A DNA stretch of 64,000 nt from RGIG1681 sp045650505 (GCA_045650505.1 JAZRRE010000003.1:21845-85844); one strand, 5' to 3'; positions 1 through 9,567 are shown, counted from the first letter of the stretch. Notes: generated by a model from the letters alone, not told the origin. Made by a program: numbers and translations.

Positions 1-563
1 TCCTTAAAGGTGAAAGATGTACTTCTAAAAAATGTGCTTTGGATAGACGTGCAGGTGTTCCTGGTGTGCATCCAACAACAAGAAAGAAAGCAAGTGAATA
101 TGCTATCCAACTTCGTGAAAAACAAAAAGTTAAAAGAGCTTATGGCTTATTAGAAAAACAATTTAGAGGCTACTATGAAGAAGCTGCTAGACAAAAAGGT
201 AAAACAGGTGAAACAATGTTAAGTTTACTTGAAAGAAGACTTGATAACGTTGTTTATAGACTTGGACTTGGTGCTAGCCGTGACCAAGCTCGTCAAATTG
301 TTAACCACACTCACATTTTAGTTAACGGAAAAATGGTAAACATTCCATCATATCAAATTAAAGTTGGTGATGTTATTTCTGTTAAAGAAAAGAGTGCAAA
401 GAGCGAACTTTTCGCTAGCGTTAAAGAAGCAAGAGTTATCGTTCCAAAGTGGCTTGAATTTGAACCATCTAAACTTACTGGTAAAGTTACTGCACTTCCA
501 GCAAGAGAAGATATTGACTTGACAATCGCTGAAAACCTTATCATTGAATTTTATTCTAAATAA
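1..563 (+). CDS. rpsD: 30S ribosomal protein S4, 5'-truncated by the window edge
   Basis: Ribosomal protein S4 is a primary 16S rRNA binder that nucleates assembly of the small-subunit body. The reading frame is open from base 3, giving LKGERCTSKKCALDRR, so the true start lies before the window. The Cys pair here suggests the zinc-binding (C+) form of S4, whose first two Cys would lie upstream. The S4 RNA-binding core is clear (MLSLLERRLDNVVYRLG, then QARQIVNHTHILVNGK). The stop is 22 bases before rpoA, the usual S4-alpha-L17 order of Firmicutes, and the genes are probably co-transcribed. Identity is certain; only the N-terminus is missing. Confidence 0.97.
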   Translation, partial: LKGERCTSKKCALDRRAGVPGVHPTTRKKASEYAIQLREKQKVKRAYGLLEKQFRGYYEEAARQKGKTGETMLSLLERRLDNVVYRLGLGASRDQARQIVNHTHILVNGKMVNIPSYQIKVGDVISVKEKSAKSELFASVKEARVIVPKWLEFEPSKLTGKVTALPAREDIDLTIAENLIIEFYSK

Positions 564-585
564 TAAATAAATTGGGGGAGCTAAT

Positions 586-1539
586 ATGTTAGAAATCGAA
601 AAGCCAAGGATTGAATGTGTTGAAGAAAAAGGTGGTTCTTATGCAAGATTTGTTGTTGAACCATTAGAAAAAGGATTTGGTGTTACAATTGGTAATGCCC
701 TTCGTAGAATCCTTCTTTCAAGCCTTCCTGGTTCAGCTATTACTAATATCAAAATAGCTGGTGTTGATCACGAATTTATGGCACTTAAAGGTGCTAAAGA
801 AGATGTTACTGAAGTTGTTTTAAATATGAAAGGACTTGCAGTAAAAATCGATAGTGATGACAAAAACTTTAAAAAGACCTTAAAACTTAAGGCACAAGGA
901 CCATGTGTTGTTACTGCCGCTGATATCGCTGATGATGACGAAGTTCATATTATGAATAAAAATATGTACATCTGCACTCTTGAAAGCGACGGTGTTTTAG
1001 ATATGGACATTATGGTTGGTCAAGGCAGGGGATATGTTCCTGCTGATAAAAACAAGGATATGAGCCTTCCAATTGGATACATTGCAATTGATAGTATTTA
1101 TACCCCTGTAAGAAGAGCAAGCTATGTTGTTGAAAACACTCGTGTTGGTCAAAACACAGACTTTGATAAACTTACACTTGAAGTTACTACAAATGGCACT
1201 GTTTCAGCTAAAGAAGTTGTTAGCTTATCAGCTAAACTTATGAACGAATACAATGAACTTTTCATTGAACTTGTTGAAAATATGGCAAACACATCAATCT
1301 TGGTTAGCCGTGAAGAAGACAAAGTTCACAAACTCTTGGTTATGAGCGTTGAAGATATGGACCTTTCAGTTCGTTCTTACAACTGCTTAAAGAGAGCTGG
1401 TATCAATACTGTTGAAGATTTAATCAAGAAAACTGAAGATGATATGCTTAAAGTTAAAAATCTTGGTAGAAAATCACTTGATGAAGTTATTCATAAACTT
1501 GAAAGTCTTGGACTCGGTCTTAAGACTAATGAAGATTAA
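586..1539 (+). CDS. rpoA: DNA-directed RNA polymerase subunit alpha
   Basis: Alpha dimerises to scaffold beta and beta' and contacts UP elements and activators through its C-terminal domain. At 317 residues it has the normal length. The N-terminal domain (about 1-230) carries the signature GFGVTIGNALRRILLSSLPG, and the C-terminal helix-hairpin-helix domain (about 250-310) carries LSVRSYNCLKRAGINTVEDL. The start is set by a GGGGGAG ribosome site seven bases before the ATG. It sits between rpsD and rplQ, with only 11 bases to rplQ, so one operon is likely. Confidence 0.98.
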   Translation: MLEIEKPRIECVEEKGGSYARFVVEPLEKGFGVTIGNALRRILLSSLPGSAITNIKIAGVDHEFMALKGAKEDVTEVVLNMKGLAVKIDSDDKNFKKTLKLKAQGPCVVTAADIADDDEVHIMNKNMYICTLESDGVLDMDIMVGQGRGYVPADKNKDMSLPIGYIAIDSIYTPVRRASYVVENTRVGQNTDFDKLTLEVTTNGTVSAKEVVSLSAKLMNEYNELFIELVENMANTSILVSREEDKVHKLLVMSVEDMDLSVRSYNCLKRAGINTVEDLIKKTEDDMLKVKNLGRKSLDEVIHKLESLGLGLKTNED

Positions 1540-1550
1540 GGAGAAAAAAT

Positions 1551-2060
1551 ATGGACACAAGAAAATTAGGAAAACCATCTGACCAAAGACTTGCACTCGT
1601 TTCAAACCTTGCAACTGACCTTTTATGGTTTGGCCATATTGAAACAACTTTCGATAGAGCAAAGGCTGCTGCTAGAGTTGCTGAACAAATCATCACTCTT
1701 GCTGTTAATACATATGAAGATGTTGTAACTGCTGAAAAAGTTACTCTTGACAACAATGGTAAAGAGAAGAAAGTTACAGTATCTAAAGATGGCGTTAAAA
1801 AACTTGCTGCTAGAAGAAAGATTATTGCAATGGTTCAAAACAGACAAGAACAAAGAAAGAAAGGTGAAAAACTTGCTGACTTTGAAGCTAGAACTCAAGG
1901 TATCGAAATGCCTTTAGTTGAAAAAATCTTTGATGACCTTGCTCCAAAATATGCAGAGCTTGCAAAAGAATCAGGTCGCAAAGGTGGCTACACAAGAGTT
2001 ATCAAAACTTCTATTCGTCGTGGCGATAATGCTCAAATGGCACTTGTTGAATTAATTTAA
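1551..2060 (+). CDS. rplQ: 50S ribosomal protein L17, extended form
   Basis: L17 sits near the peptide exit tunnel of the large subunit. The N-terminus (RKLGKPSDQRLALVSNLATD) and C-terminus (KGGYTRVIKT, then GDNAQMALVEL) are canonical. The protein is 169 residues, against about 115-130 in most bacteria. The extra 40-50 residues lie in the middle (about 55-115), rich in Lys and Glu. The extension appears genuine because the frame is continuous and both ends match the family. It ends the rpsD-rpoA-rplQ cluster and is followed at once by a terminator. Confidence 0.96.
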   Translation: MDTRKLGKPSDQRLALVSNLATDLLWFGHIETTFDRAKAAARVAEQIITLAVNTYEDVVTAEKVTLDNNGKEKKVTVSKDGVKKLAARRKIIAMVQNRQEQRKKGEKLADFEARTQGIEMPLVEKIFDDLAPKYAELAKESGRKGGYTRVIKTSIRRGDNAQMALVELI

Positions 2061-2066
2061 TTTTAT

Positions 2067-2098
2067 AAAGCAACTTGAAAATCAAGTTGCTTTTTTTA
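2067..2098 (+). terminator. Rho-independent terminator after rplQ
   Basis: A 12-bp stem (AAAGCAACTTGA / TCAAGTTGCTTT) with a three-base loop runs into a T tract. It ends the ribosomal operon. Confidence 0.93.
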
Positions 2099-2119
2099 TT
2101 CAAAAAATTTTGGAAATAC

Positions 2120-2149
2120 TTGACCGTTAGTTATAAATAAGACTATACT
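2120..2149 (+). promoter_or_regulatory. Promoter of the ABC transporter gene
   Basis: TTGACC at 2120-2125 and TATACT at 2144-2149 are separated by 18 bases. The expected transcription start is near 2156, directly before the palindrome at 2160-2186. Confidence 0.7.
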
Positions 2150-2159
2150 TAAAATAGTG

Positions 2160-2186
2160 TTTAATAAAGGTGAAACCTTTATTAAA
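2160..2186. promoter_or_regulatory. Perfect 12-bp inverted repeat at the transcript start
   Basis: TTTAATAAAGGT and ACCTTTATTAAA flank a three-base spacer. The dyad begins a few bases after the predicted transcription start and ends 24 bases before the ATG of the ABC transporter. It could be an operator for a dimeric repressor (GntR/YtrA-like regulators often control such transporters) or a 5' stabilising hairpin in the mRNA. No T run follows, so it is not a terminator. Confidence 0.75.
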
Positions 2187-2210
2187 TTAAATAAAATTAA
2201 GGAGTTTGAA

Positions 2211-4937
2211 ATGTTAAGTGTTAGAAATTTAGTTAAAACTTACAAAACAAAGAAAGCAGATACAGTTGTTGCGCTTAATAATGTTTCAATTGACTTTCCT
2301 GAAACAGGTTTAGTTTTCTTGCTTGGTAAATCAGGTTCTGGTAAATCTACACTTTTGAATGCTATTGGTGGTCTTGATACTTTTGATAGTGGTGAAATTA
2401 TCATTAAAGGCAAGTCTTCAGCAGATTTTTCACAAAGTGATTTTGATAGTTATCGCAATACATTTATCGGTTTCATTTTCCAAGAATATAATATTTTGGA
2501 AAACTTTACTGTGCATAAAAACTTGGCTCTTGCTCTTGAACTTCAAGGCAAAAAGGCAGATAATAATGAAATCAACAAATTGCTCGAACAAGTTGAAATG
2601 ACACAATATGCAAAACGCAAACCAAATCAACTTTCAGGTGGTCAAAAACAAAGAGTTGCGATTGCTCGTGCGCTTGTTAAAAATCCAGAAATTATTATGG
2701 CAGATGAACCAACCGGTGCACTTGATTCGAATACCGGAAAACAAGTTATGGATACTTTGAAACAACTTTCAAAAACAAAACTTGTAATTATTGTTTCTCA
2801 CGATAGAGAATTTGCTGAAATTTACGGTGATAGAATTATTGAACTTAAAGATGGAAAAATTCTTCAAGATATCACTAAAAAAGAAATCGAAGCAAAAGAA
2901 ACTGCTTCAGGTATTAAAGTTATTGATGATAATATTCTTTATATCAAAAAAGGTCATCAAATGACTGAAGGTGATATCAAAGCAATCACAAAAGTTATCA
3001 CTGAAAATGCAAAAAATAATGACACTTTCATTTCGTTTGATAAGGAAGCAAATGACAAACTTAAAGAAGGTGCAAAAATCAATGATTCAGGCAACAAAGA
3101 AGCCTTCCTTACAACTGAAAAAGAAGACATCAAGGTTAAACAATATAACCCTAACAGTTTGCAACTTATTAAGTCAAGACTTAAATTTATTGACTCATTA
3201 AAAATGGGTGCAAGTGCACTTAAAAATAAAGTTGGTAAACTTATTTTCACAATCATTCTTTCATTGTTTGCTTTTACTGTGTTTGGTATTGTTGACGCAC
3301 TTTCTTGTTGGAACAGAGCAGATTCTGTTTATCAAGCAATGCAAATGACAAACCAAACAAATATTGCTATGAGAAAGGGTGTGAAAAAAGATTCTTGGAT
3401 TGATAATCAAGCAACATTGCTTTCAGATATAGAAAATCTTCAAAAAGAGTTCCCTAAACACATAATTAAAGGTGTTGTTAAAGGAAACTATTATGAGCCA
3501 AACATTACAATTAAAGAAATTTCTTTAAAAAATAATAACAATCCTTTATATCAAACAATTGCTGGTGGTTATGCTTATCTCACAAAAGCAGAACTTGACA
3601 CTATGAAAGTTTCTCTTGAAGGAAGAGTTCCTGCAACAGAGGGTGAAGTTTGTATTTCAAAGCATACATTTGAAGCGATGATTAAGAGAACTGCTGAAAA
3701 TGAAGGTGATAAAAAGATTACAAGTTTCTCACAATTTACTGATGAAAAACCATTAATGATAAACATTGAAGGTTTTGTTGATGGTGGTCATGAATCATAT
3801 GTTCGTGTTGTTGGTGTCTTTGATGACAAGACAAATCTTGATACATATAAAGCAAAAACAGATGAAGAACTTATGGAAAAGGGCTATCAAATTAGTGATG
3901 CTTTAAATTACAGTTGGGCAAGACTTGTTATTGTTAATGAAACCAAATATGATGAATTATCAAACAAAGGTTCTAGCATTGATTATGCAATGGATTATGG
4001 TCAAGGCAAAAATAATGGTTATTACACATTAAGTGGCAGCAATTATTATGATATTAATGAATTTATTACAAATAGATATTATGGAGATGAGCAAGAAAAG
4101 GTAGAAGATTTCATTAATCATTATCAAGTAGTAATGAAATCAGGAAAGACAATTGCAAATCTTGCTGATGATGAAATTATTGTTTATGCTTATTCATTAG
4201 AAAATTATTATTCTGATTTAGATGCTGCACTTGAAGAAGGTATTACTTTAAAATTAAAACCTGATATGTATGATGATGCTGTTGTTAAAGAGTTTAAAGT
4301 TGTTGGTTATCATACTAATGGTTCTGGTTGCTTTGTTAATGCAAAAGCAAAAGAAGGACTTGACCCACTTTTTGCTGGTTGTGAATTTATGATTTCAGCG
4401 CTTATTGATGACGAGACTGAAGATAAGAGATTTATTACCAGACTTGAAACATTAGATGAAAACAATGTTAAATTCTCAATTCAAAACACAACAACATCAA
4501 TGCTTGATATGCTTGAAGATATTTTATATATGATGACAGATATCTTCTTCTATGTTGCTATTGGATTTGCTGTGTTTGCTGCGCTTATGCTTATGAACTT
4601 TATTTCAACCTCAATTTCTTACAAAAAGAGAGAAATTGGTGTGCTTCGTGCACTTGGTGCAAGGGGAAGTGATATCTTTGGAATCTTCTTCAATGAAAGT
4701 ATGATTATTGCTCTTATTAACTTTGTGCTTGCAACAATTGCAACATTTGTTGGTTGCTACTTTATCAATGCAGCAATTCTTTCTGAATTACAACTTGATA
4801 TTGTGCTTTTGAATGTAAGCATTAGACAAATGATACTTATTCTTGCTGTTTCTTCAGGTTCTGCATTTATTGGAAGTTTCCTTCCTACATTCAAAATTTC
4901 AAGAAAGAAACCTATTGATGCAATTAATAACAGATAA
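2211..4937 (+). CDS. ABC transporter, fused ATPase and FtsX-type permease
   Basis: This is a single-chain ABC transporter of the MacB/BceAB class, which typically exports or detaches peptides such as antimicrobial lantibiotics, or moves lipids. The N-terminal ATPase (about 1-225) has Walker A GKSGSGKST, signature LSGGQKQR and Walker B IIMADEPTGALDS. A first membrane helix lies near 342-362, then a large extracytoplasmic part (about 365-765), then three helices (about 770-895) with the FtsX motif REIGVLRALGA. I chose the ATG at 2211 because AAGGAG precedes it; an in-frame GTG at 2157 overlaps the palindrome and lacks such a site. It is 908 residues and monocistronic. The substrate cannot be told from sequence. 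Confidence 0.9.
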   Translation: MLSVRNLVKTYKTKKADTVVALNNVSIDFPETGLVFLLGKSGSGKSTLLNAIGGLDTFDSGEIIIKGKSSADFSQSDFDSYRNTFIGFIFQEYNILENFTVHKNLALALELQGKKADNNEINKLLEQVEMTQYAKRKPNQLSGGQKQRVAIARALVKNPEIIMADEPTGALDSNTGKQVMDTLKQLSKTKLVIIVSHDREFAEIYGDRIIELKDGKILQDITKKEIEAKETASGIKVIDDNILYIKKGHQMTEGDIKAITKVITENAKNNDTFISFDKEANDKLKEGAKINDSGNKEAFLTTEKEDIKVKQYNPNSLQLIKSRLKFIDSLKMGASALKNKVGKLIFTIILSLFAFTVFGIVDALSCWNRADSVYQAMQMTNQTNIAMRKGVKKDSWIDNQATLLSDIENLQKEFPKHIIKGVVKGNYYEPNITIKEISLKNNNNPLYQTIAGGYAYLTKAELDTMKVSLEGRVPATEGEVCISKHTFEAMIKRTAENEGDKKITSFSQFTDEKPLMINIEGFVDGGHESYVRVVGVFDDKTNLDTYKAKTDEELMEKGYQISDALNYSWARLVIVNETKYDELSNKGSSIDYAMDYGQGKNNGYYTLSGSNYYDINEFITNRYYGDEQEKVEDFINHYQVVMKSGKTIANLADDEIIVYAYSLENYYSDLDAALEEGITLKLKPDMYDDAVVKEFKVVGYHTNGSGCFVNAKAKEGLDPLFAGCEFMISALIDDETEDKRFITRLETLDENNVKFSIQNTTTSMLDMLEDILYMMTDIFFYVAIGFAVFAALMLMNFISTSISYKKREIGVLRALGARGSDIFGIFFNESMIIALINFVLATIATFVGCYFINAAILSELQLDIVLLNVSIRQMILILAVSSGSAFIGSFLPTFKISRKKPIDAINNR

Positions 4938-4949
4938 AATAAACAAAAT

Positions 4950-4983
4950 AAAAATAGGAAGATTTTTCTTCCTATTTTTTTAT
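4950..4983. terminator. Bidirectional terminator between the convergent ABC gene and mgtE
   Basis: The stem AAAATAGGAAG / CTTCCTATTTT is flanked by an A run on the left and a T run on the right, so it can serve both converging genes. Confidence 0.88.
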
Positions 4984-4998
4984 GTTTAAAATTTAAAA

Positions 4999-6687
4999 TT
5001 AAAGCAATGTGATTGAGAATAAGCAGAAGATTAAAAGCGAAATCACATCGACAATGGTTGTGATGAATGGGTTTGCAACAACTGCTGGGTCAAGTTTGAT
5101 TTTCTTTGCTAAAAGCGGCAAAATTGCCCCCACAAGTTTGGCAATACATATAGTTGCAAATAGTGATAATGAAACCACAAATGAGATTTTAAAGGTATAA
5201 TCATAGCCAAAAATCAAGTTGTCAATAAGCATAAGCTTTCCAAAGCAAGCTACTGCTAAAACAAATGCAACAATCACTGCAACGCGAATTTCTTTCCAAA
5301 TAACTTTCAGAACATCTTTCAGTTCAACTTCTCCTGTTGCAAGTGACTGAATTATGGTTACTGATGCTTGGCTTCCAGAGTTTCCACCGGTTCCCATAAG
5401 CATTGGAACACAGGCAAAAAGAAGGGGAGAAAGGCTGTTTAATGTGCTTTCATAAACGTTGATAATAATACCTGTAAATGTGGCCGAAATGAGCAAAATT
5501 AAGAGCCAAGGCAAACGGTTTTTGAAAATAGAGAACACATTTGTTTGAAGATATGGTTTTGTGGTTGGTGCGATACCGGCCATTTTGCTGATATCTTCTT
5601 GGCTTTCTTCTTGAATAATGTCGATAGCATCGTCAATAGTAACGATACCGGTGATTCTATTTTCATTGTCAACAACAGGAACTGCAAGAAGGTCGTATTT
5701 TTGAAGCATATTAGAAACTTCTTCTCTGTCTGTGCTTGTATGGGCATAAATGACATTTTCTTGCATAAAATCACCAATTTTATCGTTTGGCTTGTGCAAA
5801 ATTATGTCTTTTGCAGAAACGGTTCCAAGAAGGCGTTTTTTGTCATCTGTAACATAACAAGTATAGATTGTTTCTTTGTCAATTGCTTGTTTTCTCATTT
5901 TCTTGAGTGCTTCTGAAACAGTCATTTTTGTTCGAAGTGTAACGAACTCTGTTGTCATAATGCTTCCAGCGCTATCTTTAGGGAAACCTAAAATTTTATT
6001 TAATGTTGCTCTTGTTTCAGGATTTGAAAGCTTTAAAAGTCTAATTACGACATTTGAAGGCATTTCTTCAATAATATCAACAGTATCATCGACAAAAAGC
6101 TCATTAATAATGTTAGAAACTTCGGCATCAGTGAATGTGTTGATAAGCATTTTTTGTCTATCTACGTTCATATCGACAAAAACTTCACTAGCAAGGTCTT
6201 TTGGAAGAAGTCTGAAAATAACTACAACTTTTTCTTTATCGATATCGTTCATAATGTCTGCAATATCAGCTGGTTCCATTTCTGCAAGAAGTGGTTTTAA
6301 TGATGAAAACTTTTTGTTTTCAATGTTATCAATAATCTCAAGAAGTTTTTCGTGGCGAGTGTCAGCTTCAGCTTTTAAAAGAATTTCATTAAGCACTTTT
6401 TGGTTGACATCATTTTCAACATCACTGTCTAAAAGCTCTTCTGAAATTTCTTTAAATTCAAAGCCACTGATGTTATCAATTAAATATTGTTGAAGGTCTG
6501 TTTTAAATTTAACGAAAACTCTTGCAGAAACTTCTTCTGGAAGTTTAGGGAGAATTTTAACAAGTTCATCGCGTTCAATTCTTGAAAGGGCACGAGCGAG
6601 GTCGGTTGTTGTTATTTTTTCAACCATTTCGTTGAGCTCATCAAACTTTTCTTCGTTAAATAATTCCTCAATTCTATTGTTTAACAT
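4999..6687 (-). CDS. mgtE: Magnesium transporter MgtE
   Basis: MgtE is a dimeric Mg2+ channel gated by cytoplasmic Mg2+ binding. Domain order follows the family: an N-terminal superhelical MgtE_N region, a CBS pair (about 240-375, starting near GSIMTTEFVTL) and five membrane helices from about residue 385. The selectivity-filter segment is visible (MLMGTGGNSGSQ), as is the C-terminal DPAVVANPFITT stretch. At 562 residues it is about 100 longer than the usual 450, all in the N-terminal region. The start follows GGAGAAAAGCT. It is controlled by the M-box riboswitch immediately upstream. Confidence 0.95.
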   Translation of the reverse strand: MLNNRIEELFNEEKFDELNEMVEKITTTDLARALSRIERDELVKILPKLPEEVSARVFVKFKTDLQQYLIDNISGFEFKEISEELLDSDVENDVNQKVLNEILLKAEADTRHEKLLEIIDNIENKKFSSLKPLLAEMEPADIADIMNDIDKEKVVVIFRLLPKDLASEVFVDMNVDRQKMLINTFTDAEVSNIINELFVDDTVDIIEEMPSNVVIRLLKLSNPETRATLNKILGFPKDSAGSIMTTEFVTLRTKMTVSEALKKMRKQAIDKETIYTCYVTDDKKRLLGTVSAKDIILHKPNDKIGDFMQENVIYAHTSTDREEVSNMLQKYDLLAVPVVDNENRITGIVTIDDAIDIIQEESQEDISKMAGIAPTTKPYLQTNVFSIFKNRLPWLLILLISATFTGIIINVYESTLNSLSPLLFACVPMLMGTGGNSGSQASVTIIQSLATGEVELKDVLKVIWKEIRVAVIVAFVLAVACFGKLMLIDNLIFGYDYTFKISFVVSLSLFATICIAKLVGAILPLLAKKIKLDPAVVANPFITTIVDVISLLIFCLFSITLL

Positions 6688-6700
6688 AGCTTTTCTCCAA

Positions 6701-6732
6701 TAAAAAAATCCCGCAATAATTAAAGCGGGAAT
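6701..6732 (-). terminator. Intrinsic terminator of the M-box leader
   Basis: On the minus strand TCCCGC and GCGGGA form a stem followed by seven T residues, directly before the mgtE ribosome site. It is the expression platform of the riboswitch: Mg2+-bound RNA should allow this hairpin to form and stop transcription. Confidence 0.85.
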
Positions 6733-6915
6733 TTTAAAAGTATATCGACTTTTGAATACCCGTTCAAGCTTTAGCTCCGCAGGGCAGTGGCATTGCGTTA
6801 AATTTCCCCTTGAAAATGTTGTCGAGAAAATTTGTTAACCTGCAAACAAAAGTCTCCTTTTGAGAGCGGCAGCAACCCGTATCCCTGTGGTAGCCTTACC
6901 TACCGATTTATCATA
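6701..6915 (-). ncRNA. M-box (ykoK) magnesium riboswitch
   Basis: Read on the minus strand, the leader carries the conserved M-box blocks: GGTAGGTAAGGCTACC near the 5' end, GGATACGGGTTGCTGCCG next, then CAATGCCACTGCCCTGCGG and AGCTAAAGCTTGAACGGGTA. It ends in a terminator hairpin before mgtE. M-box RNAs sense Mg2+ and switch off Mg2+ importers when the ion is abundant, which fits the downstream gene. Boundaries are estimated from the promoter and the terminator. Confidence 0.93.
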
Positions 6916-6922
6916 CAATTTG

Positions 6923-6952
6923 ATTATACAACTATAACTTAACTAATGTCAA
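6923..6952 (-). promoter_or_regulatory. Promoter of the M-box/mgtE transcript
   Basis: On the minus strand TTGACA (6947-6952) and TATAAT (6923-6928) are consensus boxes 18 bases apart. The start would be near 6916, at the edge of the riboswitch. Confidence 0.85.
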
Positions 6953-7202
6953 TAGTTTAACAAAATTCTTGTTATATTTTATTCATAATTAAATTTTTAT
7001 GAAACAGAATAAATTTTGCATATAATCATTAATTTTAAGAAATTAAAATTATGCTTAAATTGTATAATTGAAAAATGGAAACGCTAAAAAATACATTTTT
7101 ATGTAAAGTTTTAAAATAATTTCAAAATCTAAATTTTGCAAAAATTTTAGTTGAAATTTATAAAAGTTATAAAAAAGATAATTTTATAAATTATTCATTT
7201 GT
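6953..7202. other. AT-rich intergenic spacer, no gene seen
   Basis: This 250-base stretch between the divergent mgtE and rnr promoters is extremely AT-rich with many A and T runs. I see no open frame with a ribosome site, no strong hairpin and no known RNA motif. It may hold UP-element-like tracts. Confidence 0.6.
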
Positions 7203-7231
7203 TTGTGTTTTTGATTTTATTCAGTTATAAT
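7203..7231 (+). promoter_or_regulatory. Promoter of rnr
   Basis: TTGTGT (7203-7208) and TATAAT (7226-7231) are separated by 17 bases, 24 bases before the start codon. Confidence 0.7.
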
Positions 7232-7254
7232 AAGCACAGAAGGTGGAGATTTTT

Positions 7255-9567
7255 ATGAATTTTATTGAAACAATTTACAGCAAAATTTTACTTATGAGAA
7301 AGAATAAATTTAGTTTCCATGATGTTGCAAAAGCAACAGGGCTCACTTATGGTTTTGATAAGCGAACCCTAATTGACACTCTTGAAACACTTGTTAAACA
7401 AGAGAAACTTGGCAAACTTAAAAATGGTGATTATGTTGTTCTTAAAAAATCTCAAACAATTAAATGCACAATTTTAGGCACCAGCAAAGACTATGCTTTT
7501 GCAAGACCATTCACAGGTGAAAAAGATAAAGACATTTTTATTGCTGAAGCAAATCTTAATGATGCGTGTCATGGTGACACAGTTCTCGTTGAAGTTGGAA
7601 TTTCAGGTAAAGATAGAAATTATAAACGCAATTTGCCACTTGTTGCAAAAGGAAAACAAGAAGGCAGGGTTGTTAAAATTTTAGAACGTGGATTTCAAGT
7701 GGTTGTGGGCATTATGTCGATAAACGAAAGGGGAATCGCAACAGTTATTCCTGATGATAGGCGTTTTGCAGATTCGGTTTTTGTGTCTAGTGAAGACGTT
7801 AATGGTGCAGCAAACAACACAAAGGTTGTGCTTGACATTCTTGATTATCCATCAAACATCAAAATGGCAAGAGGTCGCGTTCGTGAAATTTTAGGTGACC
7901 CAAATGATGCAAGAGTGACCACTCTTTCAATTATTCGCTCATTCAACTTGATTGAAGAGTTTCCTGATGATGTTGTTGCTGAAGCAGACAAGGTTTCGAT
8001 TCCGGTTTCAAAAGAAGACCAAAAGGGCAGAAAAGATTATCGTGACAAACTTATCATCACAATTGATGGTGATGATGCGCGTGACTTTGATGACGCGATT
8101 TCTCTTGAAAAAGATGGTGAAAATTATAAACTTGGCGTTTATATTGCCGATGTTTCGCACTATGTTCGAGGGGGTTCTAAAATTGACCAAGAAGCGTTCA
8201 AAAGAGCAACTTCTGTATATTTTCCTGACCATGTTCTTCCAATGCTTCCGGTTTCACTCTCAAACGGAATCTGCTCACTCAACCCAAAAGAAGACAGATT
8301 CACAATGGCTGTTGAAATGCTAATCAGCCCTGCAGGAAAAGTGCTTGACTATGAAATCCATAAAGGCATTATGCAGTCAAGTTATCGTATGACATACACA
8401 AAAGTTACCAAAATTTTAAACGGTGATAAGAAACTTTGTGAAGAATATAAAGAAATTGTGCCAATGCTTGGGCTTATGGCAGAACTTGCCAAAATCTTGA
8501 TTACAAGAAGAGATAATGCAGGAAACCTTGATTTTGACATTCCAGCACCAGAAATTCATTTGAACGAAGATGGAACTGTTAAAGAAATCATTAGAAAGCC
8601 TCGTGATATTTCTGACAGAGTTATTGAGCAGTTTATGGTGCTTACAAATGAAGTGGTTGCACGCCACTTTGATAAAATGAAAGTTCCTTTTGTTTATCGT
8701 ATTCACGAAACACCAACAAGTGAAAAAGTTCAAAAATTCAGGGCTTTTGCAGGCAGTTTGGGGCTTCGTTTCCAAACAACAGGAACAGAGGCAAGCCCAA
8801 AAGATTTCCAAACACTTTTGAAACTTTCAAAGGGTCAAGATTATTCAACTGCGCTTTCAAAAGTTATGCTTCGAAGTATGCAAAAGGCAAGATATGAAGT
8901 TCAAAACCTTGGTCACTTTGGTTTGGCACTCAAAGATTATTGCCATTTCACTTCTCCGATTAGAAGATATCCTGACCTTACAATTCACAGAATTATGACT
9001 GAAATTTTAGAAGGCAGATTTGATAAGAAAAAGTATGAATTTTTCGAAGAATTTGCTGTTCAATCAGCAGAGCGTTCAAGCACAATGGAGCGACAAGCTG
9101 AAGAAGCAGAACGTGCGGTTGATGCTCAAAAGATGACCGAATATATGCAAACCAAAATTGGTGAAACATTTGAAGGCATCATTTCAGGCGTAACACAAAA
9201 TGGCTTCTTTGTTGAACTTGAAAACACCATTGAAGGTTTTGTTTCAGTTTTAAGACTTCCAAAAGGTCATTATGATTATAACGAAAATAATTATAGTTTG
9301 AGCGGGCTTGGAAAAGTTTATCGCATTGGTGATAAAATTGAAATTCGCGTTGTTTCAACTGATATCGTGCTTCGCAGAATTGATTTCGAACTTGCAGACT
9401 TCCATAGAGAAGTTAGTGAAGATGAGTTTAATCACTTCAATGAAGACAGGAGAGATGAGAGAAATAATGACAGAAAAGGTTCTTCTAGAAGAAATGATAG
9501 AGATGACCAAAGGGGCAAAGAAAGAAAAGGCTCAACAAAAGGCAGGGGCAGAGGTTCAAGAAGATAA
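7255..9567 (+). CDS. rnr: Ribonuclease R (RNB-family 3'-5' exoribonuclease)
   Basis: RNase R degrades structured RNA processively and works with tmRNA-SmpB on non-stop mRNAs; both genes lie just downstream. Order: an N-terminal winged helix (about 1-65), cold-shock domains, the RNB catalytic domain with DGDDARDFDDAISLE (about 270-285; the Asp cluster binds Mg2+), an S1 domain (about 632-715) and a very basic Arg/Lys tail (about 725-770) such as assists duplex unwinding. I prefer the ATG at 7255, seven bases after AGGTGGAG, to the in-frame GTG at 7243, which lies inside that ribosome site. 770 residues is normal. Confidence 0.96.
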   Translation: MNFIETIYSKILLMRKNKFSFHDVAKATGLTYGFDKRTLIDTLETLVKQEKLGKLKNGDYVVLKKSQTIKCTILGTSKDYAFARPFTGEKDKDIFIAEANLNDACHGDTVLVEVGISGKDRNYKRNLPLVAKGKQEGRVVKILERGFQVVVGIMSINERGIATVIPDDRRFADSVFVSSEDVNGAANNTKVVLDILDYPSNIKMARGRVREILGDPNDARVTTLSIIRSFNLIEEFPDDVVAEADKVSIPVSKEDQKGRKDYRDKLIITIDGDDARDFDDAISLEKDGENYKLGVYIADVSHYVRGGSKIDQEAFKRATSVYFPDHVLPMLPVSLSNGICSLNPKEDRFTMAVEMLISPAGKVLDYEIHKGIMQSSYRMTYTKVTKILNGDKKLCEEYKEIVPMLGLMAELAKILITRRDNAGNLDFDIPAPEIHLNEDGTVKEIIRKPRDISDRVIEQFMVLTNEVVARHFDKMKVPFVYRIHETPTSEKVQKFRAFAGSLGLRFQTTGTEASPKDFQTLLKLSKGQDYSTALSKVMLRSMQKARYEVQNLGHFGLALKDYCHFTSPIRRYPDLTIHRIMTEILEGRFDKKKYEFFEEFAVQSAERSSTMERQAEEAERAVDAQKMTEYMQTKIGETFEGIISGVTQNGFFVELENTIEGFVSVLRLPKGHYDYNENNYSLSGLGKVYRIGDKIEIRVVSTDIVLRRIDFELADFHREVSEDEFNHFNEDRRDERNNDRKGSSRRNDRDDQRGKERKGSTKGRGRGSRR

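Noticed and set aside
5876..6493. Plus-strand open frame of 205 residues inside mgtE
   Set aside because: Antisense to a clear mgtE gene; Ser-rich composition arises from the complement of its codons, and there is no ribosome site.
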